Assembly: GCF_036013915.1 (NCBI RefSeq)
Contig: NZ_CP107899.1
Location: 6,724,001 to 6,788,000, forward strand
Length of the DNA: 64,000 nt
DNA from: Streptomyces sp. NBC_00464
GTDB taxonomy: Bacteria > Actinomycetota > Actinomycetes > Streptomycetales > Streptomycetaceae
Direction: 5' to 3'
Shown here: piece after piece, positions 33,325-41,679 of the stretch
Position numbering within the stretch: position 1 is the first letter of the stretch
Layout of the letters: each line of letters begins with the position of its first letter
Program-made: the position numbers and the translations under genes
The notes under the pieces: model-generated
What the model was told of the DNA's origin: nothing
The model's database searches: none
What the model saw: only the letters and a program-made list of their open reading frames with translations

Positions 33325-34581
33325 TCACTGCGCCGGGACCGTCTGGACGGTTCCGGTGTGCCGGGCGCGCTCGGCGGCGAACGCCGCGAGATGGCTGCCG
33401 AGCGAGGTGGCGGGGCCGGAGCGGACGGCCCCGGCATCCCCCGTGGCGACGGCGGTGACGAACGCCTCGACGAGCGCGGCGTCCCCGCCGCCGTGCCCGT
33501 CGGCCGCGTTCGAACCGGACGTGCCGAGTTCGTGGACGGTGGACTCGCCGGTCCGGAAGTCCTGCACGGTGACACGCTCACCGTCACCGATGAGCCAGCC
33601 GTGCGAACCGAAGATCCGCGTCTGCCGGTGCGTCTGCTCGGTGAACGCCACCATCTGGAAGGTCGCGGTCACCCCGCCCGACAACTGCATGGCGAGCACC
33701 TGGTGGTCGACCACGTCGTTGTCGCTGCGGTACGCGCAGACCCCGTACGGGCCTTCGCGCAGCGCAGAGACGAGACCGGCCTCGTCGGTCGCCTCGGTGA
33801 CATGGGTGACCGGCCAGACCGCGCCCTTCTCGCGCAGCGTCGGCATGTACAGCTTCAGCGCGCTGTACGGGCAGTCGTGCTCGACCGCACAGTCGAGGCA
33901 ACGGTCGGCCGAACCGGCCGGGGCGTTCTCCGGCCGGAAGTGCTTCAGCCCGCCGAAGCCGGTGACCTGCTCGATCCGGCCGCCCATGACGTACGTGATC
34001 CAGTCCAGGTCGTGGCAGGACTTGGCGAGCAGCATCGGGGAGGAGTCCTTCTCGCTGCGCCACGGACCGCGTACGTAACTGTGGGCGTAGTGCCACCAGC
34101 CGACCGGCTCCAGGTGGTCGATCGAGACCAGCTGCCCGAGCACACCGGAGTCCACGACCTCCTTCACCAGGTCGGTGTACGGGGTGTACCGCATGACGTG
34201 GCACACCGCGAACAGCACCCCGGCCCGCTCCACCCCTTCGACGATCCGGCGGGTCTCCTCCTCGGTCGGGGCGAGCGGCTTCTCGGCGAGGATCGCGTAG
34301 CCGGCCTCGGCCAGGGCCAGCACCGGTTCCACATGGAAGCGGTCCTGGGTGGCGACGATCACGGCGTCCGCGATGCGGTCGTCGACGAGCGGCCGCCAGT
34401 CGTCGAACTCGACGGGAGCACCGGCGGCCGCCCGCGCCGCGGGGCGCGGATCGGCGACGGCGACGAGTTCGGCGCGCTCGGGGTGCGCCTTGATCCACTC
34501 GGCGTACGTCAGACCGCGGTTGCCGGCGCCGACGAGGGCGACCCGGACGGGCCGGCCGGTGATCGGGGTATGCGTGGACAC
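33325..34581 (-). CDS. Gfo/Idh/MocA-family oxidoreductase
   Basis: The 418-residue protein has the Rossmann motif VALVGAGNRGLTYAEW and the EKPLAPT signature whose Lys is catalytic. Such enzymes oxidise or epimerise sugars with NAD(P). A Cys cluster, CLDCAVEHDC (about residues 229-238), may bind a metal; it is not part of the minimal fold. It lies between the beta-helix gene and the sugar-binding protein gene, 41 bp from each. GTG at 34581 has AGGGA upstream. Confidence 0.9.
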   Translation of the reverse strand: MSTHTPITGRPVRVALVGAGNRGLTYAEWIKAHPERAELVAVADPRPAARAAAGAPVEFDDWRPLVDDRIADAVIVATQDRFHVEPVLALAEAGYAILAEKPLAPTEEETRRIVEGVERAGVLFAVCHVMRYTPYTDLVKEVVDSGVLGQLVSIDHLEPVGWWHYAHSYVRGPWRSEKDSSPMLLAKSCHDLDWITYVMGGRIEQVTGFGGLKHFRPENAPAGSADRCLDCAVEHDCPYSALKLYMPTLREKGAVWPVTHVTEATDEAGLVSALREGPYGVCAYRSDNDVVDHQVLAMQLSGGVTATFQMVAFTEQTHRQTRIFGSHGWLIGDGERVTVQDFRTGESTVHELGTSGSNAADGHGGGDAALVEAFVTAVATGDAGAVRSGPATSLGSHLAAFAAERARHTGTVQTVPAQ

Positions 34582-34622
34582 GGGGAATCCCTGGTGCTCG
34601 GTGATGCTCGACGGGAGGGGGG

Positions 34623-36773
34623 TCAGAAGCGGAGCGTGGCCGTGGTGTGGGCGACGCGGTCGCCCTCGTCCGGCAGCGCGGTGCGCTCGGTGCCGTCCTC
34701 GACGCAGCCGGTGTGCAGCAGATGGCTGTCTGCGCCGAATGCCGCGGGCCGCAGTTCGAGCCGGCCGCCGGTGAAGGTGGAGCCGGTGGCCCGGTAGCGG
34801 TTGGTGCCCTCGGTGACCAGCACATGGGCGGTGCCCTCGGGCGCGGTCGAGTCGAGGCCGCTGAGCTGCCAGTCGACGGTCCGGCCGGATCCGGTACGGG
34901 CGAGCAGGGCGCCGTCCTTGTTGGTGCCGGAGAGGCGTGTTCCGTCGACGCGCAGCCGTTGGTCCTTCGCCGAGGTCAGCTTGAGCCCGGTGTCGCTGAG
35001 TTCGCCGCCGAGCACGGTGATGTCGGCGTGGGCGAGCGCGACGGGGGCGGTGTCCTTCGATCCGGTCAGCGTGCACTGGTCGAGGACGAGCGGCCCGGTG
35101 CCGTTGAACACCGCGCCGTCGACGCCCTTCAGCGTGGTGCGCTGGAGGGTCAGCGGGACGGTGACGCCTGCCTGGGTGACCTCGGCGCCCGCCGCGAAGG
35201 CGAAGGAGGAGTCGGCGATGACGTTGGGGCGGCCGGAGAGGTCCGAGGCCCGCGAGACGATGAGGGGACCCGTCGCCGTGCAGCCCCGCATCTGGATACC
35301 GTCCGCGTTGACCCAGAGCATTCCGGAGCCGGCCAGCGACTTCTTGCCGATGACCAGGACGTCCTCGAGCGTCAGATCGGTGATCTTGACGCGGGCGACG
35401 AACCAGGAGCAGGCGTGCCGCCGTACGGTGATCCGCTTGGCCCTGCCACCCCACGCCGCGCCCGAGTTGGCGAAGGTCATCAGGCCGGAGTTGCCGGTGT
35501 AGACGAGGTCGTGCTCGAACTGGCCGTGCGTGACGAACGGGCCCTCGTCGTCGCCGTCGCCGTGGCAGTTGGTGACGTAGCAGTAGGCGGAGGCCGTGAA
35601 GTCGTTGAGGTGGCGGGCGTTGGAGGTGTGACAGTCCTCCACGTGCCCGTACAGGCAGTAGATCTGCTGCGTGAGATAGCCCGCGCCGCCGTAGGTGACG
35701 GACTTCGGGTTGGTGAGCGAGCACTGCTCGGTGCGGTAGTACGTGCACCAGCGGCGCATCACGACCGGCCAGAAGGTGCCGACGGCCTCGATGCCGGAGA
35801 CGTCGCAGCGCACCGCGTACTCGTAGGCGACCGGGTGCGAGCCGGTCATCTCGTCCTCGCCCCAGCCCTCGAAGACCATGTTGCGGACGTGGGCGCGCTC
35901 GACGGGCTCGACCCGGGTCCAGGTCAGGGTGCGGCCGGCCGACAGGTCCCAGCCGATCTGGTAGTTGACCCGGATGTGCGTCGGGTCCACGACGCCGGTG
36001 ACCTGGACCAGGCGCTGGATCTCCTTCTCGTACTTCCCCGCCAGGGCGTTGATCTCCACGGCCCACCACTGGCCTACGGCGAACTTCGTGGAGTCACCGA
36101 CCTCGAAGAGGTCGGAGAGGTCCGGCATCGCCGTGCTCAGGGTGTGTTCGACGGTGGTGGTGGTGACGGTGCCGCGGAAGGAGAGGACGGCGCCGAAGGG
36201 GTTGTCGTGGGTGTTCTTCTCGATGTTCTCGGTGCGGATGTGGTGGCCGCCGAAGTCGAGTTCGATGTGGGAGCGGTCGAAGAGGTGGCGTCGGGTGAGG
36301 AGGAGGTCGGTGTGGGCTTCGATGCGGTGGACGCCGGGGTCGTTGATCATGGTGTCGAGTGCGGCGTCGGCGGGGGTGGTGGCGTCGAAGTGGCCGAAGG
36401 TGCGGAAGTCGAGGGTTCCGGTGTGGAGTTGGTGCCAGCGTCCGGTCTTCGCCGTGCCGTTGGGGGCGATGACGGTGCCGCCGTTGTGCGGGGTGGTGGA
36501 CTTCTTGTTCCAGCGCAGGGCCATGGTGCCGCCGTCGCCGGGGGTGTGGTAGCCGGCGACGATGACCTGGGTGCCGTCGGGGAGGGGCTTGGTGTTCAGG
36601 GCGCGGAGGGCGGTGACGGTGTCCAGGTGCAGTACGTCACCGGTGTGCGCGGGTGCGGCCTGCGCGGAACCGGCGGCCACGGCCGTACCGGCCATGACCA
36701 GACCGGCCAGACCCGAAGCCCGAAGCACATGGCGACGGGACGAGGCAGGGGAGGGGTGGTGCGGAACGCTCAT
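34623..36773 (-). CDS. Tat-exported parallel beta-helix protein, copy 1
   Basis: The 716-residue protein starts with a twin-arginine signal (SRRHVLRASGLAGLVMAG) and is predicted to be exported folded. The body consists of short repeating strands typical of right-handed parallel beta-helices (pectate-lyase-like or tailspike-like), with a conserved stretch around NCHGDGDDEGPFVTHGQ and GNSGLMTFANSG. Polysaccharide lyase, hydrolase or epimerase activity is plausible but no catalytic set is recognised. It opens the minus-strand operon. A paralog of exactly the same length lies at 42594-44744; the first ~200 residues are almost identical and the rest moderately similar. Confidence 0.88.
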   Translation of the reverse strand: MSVPHHPSPASSRRHVLRASGLAGLVMAGTAVAAGSAQAAPAHTGDVLHLDTVTALRALNTKPLPDGTQVIVAGYHTPGDGGTMALRWNKKSTTPHNGGTVIAPNGTAKTGRWHQLHTGTLDFRTFGHFDATTPADAALDTMINDPGVHRIEAHTDLLLTRRHLFDRSHIELDFGGHHIRTENIEKNTHDNPFGAVLSFRGTVTTTTVEHTLSTAMPDLSDLFEVGDSTKFAVGQWWAVEINALAGKYEKEIQRLVQVTGVVDPTHIRVNYQIGWDLSAGRTLTWTRVEPVERAHVRNMVFEGWGEDEMTGSHPVAYEYAVRCDVSGIEAVGTFWPVVMRRWCTYYRTEQCSLTNPKSVTYGGAGYLTQQIYCLYGHVEDCHTSNARHLNDFTASAYCYVTNCHGDGDDEGPFVTHGQFEHDLVYTGNSGLMTFANSGAAWGGRAKRITVRRHACSWFVARVKITDLTLEDVLVIGKKSLAGSGMLWVNADGIQMRGCTATGPLIVSRASDLSGRPNVIADSSFAFAAGAEVTQAGVTVPLTLQRTTLKGVDGAVFNGTGPLVLDQCTLTGSKDTAPVALAHADITVLGGELSDTGLKLTSAKDQRLRVDGTRLSGTNKDGALLARTGSGRTVDWQLSGLDSTAPEGTAHVLVTEGTNRYRATGSTFTGGRLELRPAAFGADSHLLHTGCVEDGTERTALPDEGDRVAHTTATLRF
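36150..36743. repeat. 594-bp near-identical inverted repeat, left copy
   Basis: This segment, inside beta-helix copy 1, is nearly identical (including third codon positions) to 42621-43214 in opposite orientation. Similarity starts at TCGTCCCGTCGCC of the Tat signal and stops abruptly after ACCGTC, beyond which the genes are clearly diverged. Confidence 0.9.
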
Positions 36774-36956
36774 GCGGACTTCGCCTTCCGAGAAGTGCGA
36801 CGAGTGAGGGAGCGTTCCTGCGGTGGACTGCCATGAGGCGGATGGCTGAAAAGGGTCCGGTCGTCGGATGTTCACGGCGCGGTGGGCAGGCGCCGGAAGC
36901 GGACCGGAAGGGGGTAAATCGTCGGTGACGGCTGAATGTCACCTCGGTTGGCAGGG

Positions 36957-36986
36957 AACCTACGGCGGGTGATGCCGATCGGTCAA
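36957..36986 (-). promoter_or_regulatory. Predicted promoter of the minus-strand catabolic operon
   Basis: On the minus strand TTGACC (36986-36981) and TAGGTT (36962-36957) are 18 bp apart. It overlaps the 3' end of the iclR-type gene and gives a leader of about 175 nt before the beta-helix gene. A 6-bp inverted repeat, GGTGAC...GTCACC (36924-36943), lies just downstream and could be an operator. Confidence 0.5.
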
Positions 36987-37840
36987 GACCCGAATCCGTC
37001 GGAATGCGCCGTGTCGGCCCCCGCGGCATCGTCGTCCGGGTCCTCGACCCAGCCCAGCGAGACGCTGATCCGGCGGGCCGCGTCCCGTACCTGGCCGCCC
37101 AGTTCCTGGTAGCGCCAGGCCGGCAGTCCGAGCTTGAGGCCGGTGATGGACACGGCCCCCGCACACACCGACCGGTCGTCGAAGACCGGTGCGCCGATGC
37201 AGATGATGCCCTCGGCGTCCTCCTCGTCGTCCAGGGCGTACCCGACCCGGGCGATGTCGCGCAGATGGGACAGGAAGGTCGCCGGGTCCGTGATCGTGCG
37301 CGAGGTGCGCCGGGGCAGCCCGAACCGCTCGATCACCGACGCGGCCTCGCTCTGCGGCACGGCGGAGAGCAGCGCCTTGCCCAGACCCGTGCAGTGCGGC
37401 AGTTCGCGCTGTCCCATCCGCAGATCGAGCCGGACGCGCTGGTCGAGCTCGACCTGGTCCACCACGACCGCGTGGCCGTCCTCGGGCACGGCGAGTCTGG
37501 ACGCCATGCCGGTGGCCCGGGTGAGGTCGCGCAGCACGGGGTGGGCGACGCCGCGCAGGGAGACCTGGGACCTGGCGCGGTCGCCGAGCCGGGCCAGGCT
37601 CATGCCCAGCCGGTAGCGGCGGTTCATGCCCTCGCCGTCGTCCGAGACGAGTCCGTACGCACGCAGGGTCTGGAGCATGCCGAAGGCGGCGCTCTTGGAG
37701 ATGGAGCAGGCCTGGCCGACCTCGGTGACGCTCAGGCCGTTGCCCTGTGAGGGGGCGGCGAGTGCTTCGAGGATGTCCGCAGCCCTGGCCACGCTCTTGA
37801 CCCAGTACTTCGGTTCTTCTGCGGCAGCACTGTTCGTCAT
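36983..37840 (-). CDS. IclR-family transcriptional regulator
   Basis: The 285-residue protein has an N-terminal winged helix-turn-helix (SVTEVGQACSISKSAAFGML, about 36-55) and a C-terminal IclR effector domain (from about 95, with HCTGLGKALLSAVP and GIICIGAPVFDD). IclR proteins are typically repressors or activators of catabolic genes that bind pathway intermediates. It sits between the two arms of the locus. ATG at 37840 is chosen; a TACTCT box ends about 8 bases upstream (37849-37854), suggesting a nearly leaderless mRNA whose start overlaps a half-site (TGTTCTGCT) of the operator at 37968. Confidence 0.93.
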   Translation of the reverse strand: MTNSAAAEEPKYWVKSVARAADILEALAAPSQGNGLSVTEVGQACSISKSAAFGMLQTLRAYGLVSDDGEGMNRRYRLGMSLARLGDRARSQVSLRGVAHPVLRDLTRATGMASRLAVPEDGHAVVVDQVELDQRVRLDLRMGQRELPHCTGLGKALLSAVPQSEAASVIERFGLPRRTSRTITDPATFLSHLRDIARVGYALDDEEDAEGIICIGAPVFDDRSVCAGAVSITGLKLGLPAWRYQELGGQVRDAARRISVSLGWVEDPDDDAAGADTAHSDGFGS

Positions 37841-37930
37841 AGCAGAACAGAGTAGTGCCTTCGAGGGGGCGGAGAGTGCCTCCGATTCAAGAATTCCCCC
37901 ACATCCGGGCGTTGATGGGGCAGAAGGGGG

Positions 37931-37959
37931 TTGACCGGCTTTCTGGGCGGACGTAATAT
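37931..37959 (+). promoter_or_regulatory. Strong promoter of the plus-strand catabolic operon
   Basis: TTGACC and TAATAT are separated by exactly 17 bp, close to the vegetative consensus and unusual in quality for this genome. The start point should fall near 37966, right at the edge of the palindromic operator. Confidence 0.75.
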
Positions 37960-37967
37960 CCAGGCAC

Positions 37968-37993
37968 TGTTCTGCTCTACAGAACAGCGTTCT
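37968..37993 (+). promoter_or_regulatory. Palindromic operator, likely IclR-type site
   Basis: TGTTCTG and CAGAACA form a perfect 7-bp inverted repeat with a 5-bp spacer (37968-37986), followed by a third half-site GTTCT overlapping it (AGAAC AGC GTTCT). It covers about +2 to +27 of the predicted transcript, so binding would block transcription. A 9-bp half-site copy lies at the regulator's own start. Confidence 0.7.
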
Positions 37994-38129
37994 GAAAATG
38001 CGAGACGCATTACCGAGCACCACGGATCACCTTCTTCCTGCGGCGACTGCCGGGCGGATGGCGCCAGGGACTCACGGGCCGGGCAGGGCCCGCGAAAACC
38101 GACGACTCTCGACGCAAGGAGCAAGCACC

Positions 38130-39500
38130 ATGAGTTCAGGCCCGGTAGGCAACGAATCCGGAGCCCGACTCGCCGAGCGCGCCCGCCAGGTCGTACCCGG
38201 CGGCGTGAACAGCGGTCAGCGCAGCGTTCCCGGACTGACCGACCTGGTCGTCACCGGGACGCACGGCGCACGGTTCCGTACCGCCGACGGACGCGAGTAC
38301 ACCGACTTCCACTCGGCGTTCGGCCCGCCGCTGCTCGGCCACAACGACCCCGACGTGGCCCGCGCCACCGCCGAAGCCGGCGCGACGCTGGGCCACATGG
38401 GCGTCGGTGTCACCGAGGGCGAGGTCCTCCTCGCCGAGCAGCTCACCGAGCTGATTCCCTCCATCGAGAAGGTGCTGCTCACCAGCACCGGCAGCGAGGC
38501 CACGTTCCACGCGCTGCGCGTCTCCCGCGCCGCCACGGGCCGCCGCCTGGTCGTCAAGTTCCAGGGCTGCTACCACGGCTGGCACGACGCGGTCAGCCTC
38601 AACGTCATCTCCGAGCCTTCGAAGGTCGGCGGCCACGACCCGATCTCGACCGGCATCCTCCCCGAGGTCCTCGAAGCCACGCTCGTCCTGCCGTTCAACG
38701 ACAGCGAGGCCGTCCGCCGCACCTTCGCGGAGCACGGATCCGACATCGCCGCCGTCATCGTCGAACCCGTCCCGCACAACGTCGGTGCTCTGCTCCCGTA
38801 CCAGGAGTTCCTCACCACGCTGCGCGAGGAGACCACGAAGGCGGGCAGCGTCCTGATCTTCGACGAGGTCATCACCGGCTTCCGCCACGACGTTGGCGGC
38901 TGGCAGAAGATCTCCGGCGTCACCCCCGACCTCACCACCCTCGGCAAGGCCATCGCCAACGGCGCCCCCGTCGGCGCGATCGGCGGCCGTGCCGACCTGA
39001 TGGACCTCTTCTCCACCCGCCCCGGCGCCCCCGCCTTCTTCGCCGGCACGTACAACGGCCACCCGTCCGTCGTCGCCGCCGCCCTCGCCACCCTGCGCAA
39101 ACTCCGCGAGGAACCGGTCCACGACCACGTCTTCCGCCTCGGCGACCGGGTCCGCACCGAACTGACCGGACTGTACGAGCGCCTCGGCGTCCCCGCGGTC
39201 GTCACCGGCTACGGCTCCGTCTTCGTCAGCTACTTCATGCCGGGCGAGGCCCCCCGCACCTATGCGGACCTGCTGAACAACGACGCCTCGCTCTTCGTCG
39301 GCTACCGCCGCAAGCTCCTGGACCACGGTCTGTTCGAGCTCCCGCTCAACCTCAAGCGCAGCCACATCAGCTACGCGCACACCGATGCCGACGTGGACCG
39401 TCTGATCGAAGGCACCGAGGCAGCGGTCAAGGCCGTACTCGCCGACGGCGGCGCCCGCGACCTGGAGAACACCTCCACCATGGGCGGGGCGACCCGCTGA
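38130..39500 (+). CDS. Class III aminotransferase related to glutamate-1-semialdehyde aminomutase
   Basis: The 456-residue PLP enzyme has GSEATFHALRVSRAATGR, the cofactor Asp region FDEVITGFR and the PLP Lys in TLGKAIANGAPVGAI. It resembles HemL, but the chromosome context (first gene of a sugar-acid operon) argues against a haem role. It may transaminate a keto sugar acid or remove an amino group from an amino sugar derivative. AAGGAG lies 8 bases before the ATG. Its stop overlaps the next ATG (TGATG). Confidence 0.88.
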   Translation: MSSGPVGNESGARLAERARQVVPGGVNSGQRSVPGLTDLVVTGTHGARFRTADGREYTDFHSAFGPPLLGHNDPDVARATAEAGATLGHMGVGVTEGEVLLAEQLTELIPSIEKVLLTSTGSEATFHALRVSRAATGRRLVVKFQGCYHGWHDAVSLNVISEPSKVGGHDPISTGILPEVLEATLVLPFNDSEAVRRTFAEHGSDIAAVIVEPVPHNVGALLPYQEFLTTLREETTKAGSVLIFDEVITGFRHDVGGWQKISGVTPDLTTLGKAIANGAPVGAIGGRADLMDLFSTRPGAPAFFAGTYNGHPSVVAAALATLRKLREEPVHDHVFRLGDRVRTELTGLYERLGVPAVVTGYGSVFVSYFMPGEAPRTYADLLNNDASLFVGYRRKLLDHGLFELPLNLKRSHISYAHTDADVDRLIEGTEAAVKAVLADGGARDLENTSTMGGATR

Positions 39501-40687
39501 TGCTGACTGTCAACCGCACCCGCCCCGCCGGCCCCGCCGGACGGATCACCCGCGTCGAGACCCTGATGCTCGGCACCTCCTGGCGCGACTTCGGCTATGT
39601 CCGGGTCCACACCGACGAGGGCCTGACCGGCATCGGCGAGATCACCCACCCGTACCGGGTGAGCGAGGTCTGCGCCCTCACCGAGGCCATCGCCGGACGG
39701 CACCTGATCGGCGCCGACCCCTTCGACATCGAGGAGCTGTGGCTCCGCGTCTACCAGGGCGACTTCCTGCGCGGCGGCGACATGGGCGGCGTCGCCCTGT
39801 CCGGTCTCGACCAGGCGATGTACGACCTGATGGGCAAGGCGCTCGGCGTCCCCGCCTACCGGCTGACCGGCGGCGCCTGCCGCGACGACGTCCGGGTGTA
39901 CGCCAACGGCTGGTACACCGGCGAACGGGAGCCCGAGACCTTCGCCGCCAAGGCGAAGGAGACCGTGGCCAAGGGCTACACCGCCCTCAAGTTCGACCCC
40001 TTCGGTCCCGGACTGCACGAGCTGGAGCGCGCCGAACTCCGCCGCTCCATCGACCTCGTCGCCGCGGTCCGCGAGGCGATCGGCCCCGACATCGACCTCT
40101 TCATCGAGGGACACGCCCGCTTCGCCATGCCGACCGCCGCCCGTCTCGTACGGGAACTGGAGCCCTTCGACATCGGCTGGTTCGAGGAGCCGATGCCCTG
40201 GACCCACATCGAGCGGTACGCGGAACTGCGGCAGCGCGCCGCCTTCCCCATCTCCGGCGGCGAGCACTTCCACAACCGCTACGAGTACAAGCAGCTCTTC
40301 GCGACGAACGCCGTCGACATCATCCAGCCCGACCTCTCCATGGCCGGCGGCTTCACCGAGGTACGGAAACTGGCGGCGATCGCCGACACCCACGGCATGC
40401 TCGTGGCCCCGCACAACTCCAACTCGCCGCTCTGCACCACCGTCTCGGTGCACGCGGCCCTCGGAATCCCCAACTTCAAGATCCTCGAAACCTTCGACGG
40501 GCTCCTGGAGCCGTTCGTCTTCGACGCCCTGAAGGGCACCCTCCCGATGAAGGACGGCCGCATCGGACTGCCGACCGCCCCGGGGCTCGGCGTCGAACTC
40601 GTCGACGAGGTCTTCGAGGAACACCCGCCCAGCCACCGCTTCTGGAACATGTTCGCGGACGGCTGGGAGAAGCGGAACCGCACATGA
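39500..40687 (+). CDS. Enolase-superfamily acid-sugar dehydratase (mandelate racemase group)
   Basis: The 395-residue protein has the capping N-terminal domain and a TIM barrel. Metal-ligand candidates Glu-203 (LFIEGHARF), Glu-229 (GWFEEPMPW) and Glu-255 (SGGEHFHN) are spaced 26 and 26 residues apart, as in mandelate racemase. KFDPF on the second strand and VAPHNSNSP with its His near the seventh strand are typical of enzymes that dehydrate sugar acids (galactonate, gluconate and the like) to 2-keto-3-deoxy acids. The exact substrate is not readable. It is coupled on both sides (1-bp and 4-bp overlaps). Confidence 0.9.
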   Translation: MLTVNRTRPAGPAGRITRVETLMLGTSWRDFGYVRVHTDEGLTGIGEITHPYRVSEVCALTEAIAGRHLIGADPFDIEELWLRVYQGDFLRGGDMGGVALSGLDQAMYDLMGKALGVPAYRLTGGACRDDVRVYANGWYTGEREPETFAAKAKETVAKGYTALKFDPFGPGLHELERAELRRSIDLVAAVREAIGPDIDLFIEGHARFAMPTAARLVRELEPFDIGWFEEPMPWTHIERYAELRQRAAFPISGGEHFHNRYEYKQLFATNAVDIIQPDLSMAGGFTEVRKLAAIADTHGMLVAPHNSNSPLCTTVSVHAALGIPNFKILETFDGLLEPFVFDALKGTLPMKDGRIGLPTAPGLGVELVDEVFEEHPPSHRFWNMFADGWEKRNRT

Positions 40688-41529
40688 TCACCGACGTTCA
40701 CTCCCATCTCTTCCGGCACAGCCACGACTTCACCGACCCGTTCAGCTCCGACTCCGCCCGCGCCCACGCGGGCGAGGTCGACCTCACGGTGAAGTGGGAG
40801 GAGTACGCCGCCACCGCACCCGAGTCCACCCGCACGATCGTCGTCGGCGGCAAGGCGCGCCGCAGCGGGCTCTGGGTCGACGACGCCGCCGTGGCCGCGT
40901 ACGTCGGAGAACACCCCGACCGGCTGATCGGTTACCTGGCGCTCGACCCCACACAGCCCGGCTGGCAGGAGGAACTGCGCTACGGCCACCAGGAGCTGGG
41001 CCTGCGCGGCATCAAACTCATGCCGATGTACGCGGGCTTCGACCCGGCAGCCGAGGAGTACGACGAGCTGTACACGTACGCCGAACGGCACGGGCTGCCG
41101 CTCCTGGTGCACACCGGCACGACGTTCGTCTCCAGCGCACCGCTGGAGTGGGCGATGCCCCGGCACCTGGATGCCGTCGCCATCCGCCACCCGGAACTGC
41201 GGATGGTCCTCGCCCACCTCGGCCACCCCTTCGAGGGCGAGTGCATCGCGGTCATCCGCAAGCACCCGCACGTGTACGCCGACCTCAGCGCCCTGCACTA
41301 CCGGCCCTTCCAGCTCTGGCACAGCCTCCGGCTGGTCCAGGACTACGGGGTCTTCCACAAGGTGCTGTTCGGCAGCGACTACCCGTTCACGACGGTCGAC
41401 GACTCGGTGAAGGGACTCCGGGAGATCGCCCGGATCCCCGGCATTCCCGGGCTGCCGCCGCTCGACGCGGACGCGGTCGAGGAGATCATCCACCGGCCCT
41501 CGCTCGATCTGCTGGGCCTGAACGGCTGA
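40684..41529 (+). CDS. Amidohydrolase family 2 protein
   Basis: The 281-residue TIM-barrel metalloenzyme has the HxH motif in TDVHSHLF (residues 6-8), a third His in LLVHTGTTF, a fourth in LAHLGHPFEG and the Asp in FGSDYPF. Family members hydrolyse lactones or decarboxylate/hydrate acids; a sugar-lactonase role would feed the adjacent dehydratase. ATGA overlap with the dehydratase gene. Two strong hairpins follow. Confidence 0.9.
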   Translation: MITDVHSHLFRHSHDFTDPFSSDSARAHAGEVDLTVKWEEYAATAPESTRTIVVGGKARRSGLWVDDAAVAAYVGEHPDRLIGYLALDPTQPGWQEELRYGHQELGLRGIKLMPMYAGFDPAAEEYDELYTYAERHGLPLLVHTGTTFVSSAPLEWAMPRHLDAVAIRHPELRMVLAHLGHPFEGECIAVIRKHPHVYADLSALHYRPFQLWHSLRLVQDYGVFHKVLFGSDYPFTTVDDSVKGLREIARIPGIPGLPPLDADAVEEIIHRPSLDLLGLNG

Positions 41530-41547
41530 CCGGCCGTTCCCCATGAC

Positions 41548-41598
41548 CTGCGGGCCGGCGCCCGGATCACCCCCCTGTCCCCGGGTGCCGGCCCGCAG
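41548..41598 (+). terminator. Hairpin 1 between amidohydrolase and SDR genes
   Basis: CTGCGGGCCGGCGCCCGG pairs with CCGGGTGCCGGCCCGCAG (17 of 18 bases). No U-run. It divides the plus-strand operon. Confidence 0.6.
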
Positions 41599-41600
41599 CC

Positions 41601-41644
41601 GGGCCGCCGCGCTCCCACCCTGTTGTGTCCCGGCGCGGCGGCCC
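41601..41644 (+). terminator. Hairpin 2 between amidohydrolase and SDR genes
   Basis: GGGCCGCCGCGC pairs perfectly with GCGCGGCGGCCC, two bases after hairpin 1. Together they may lower or end transcription before the downstream genes. Confidence 0.6.
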
Positions 41645-41679
41645 ACCTCTCGTCCCTCCCCGTCCGAAGGAATCCCGTC

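Noticed and set aside
38130..39500. hemL (glutamate-1-semialdehyde aminomutase)
   Set aside because: The fold matches, but it leads an IclR-controlled sugar-acid operon and is not near other haem genes; hence a general class III aminotransferase call.
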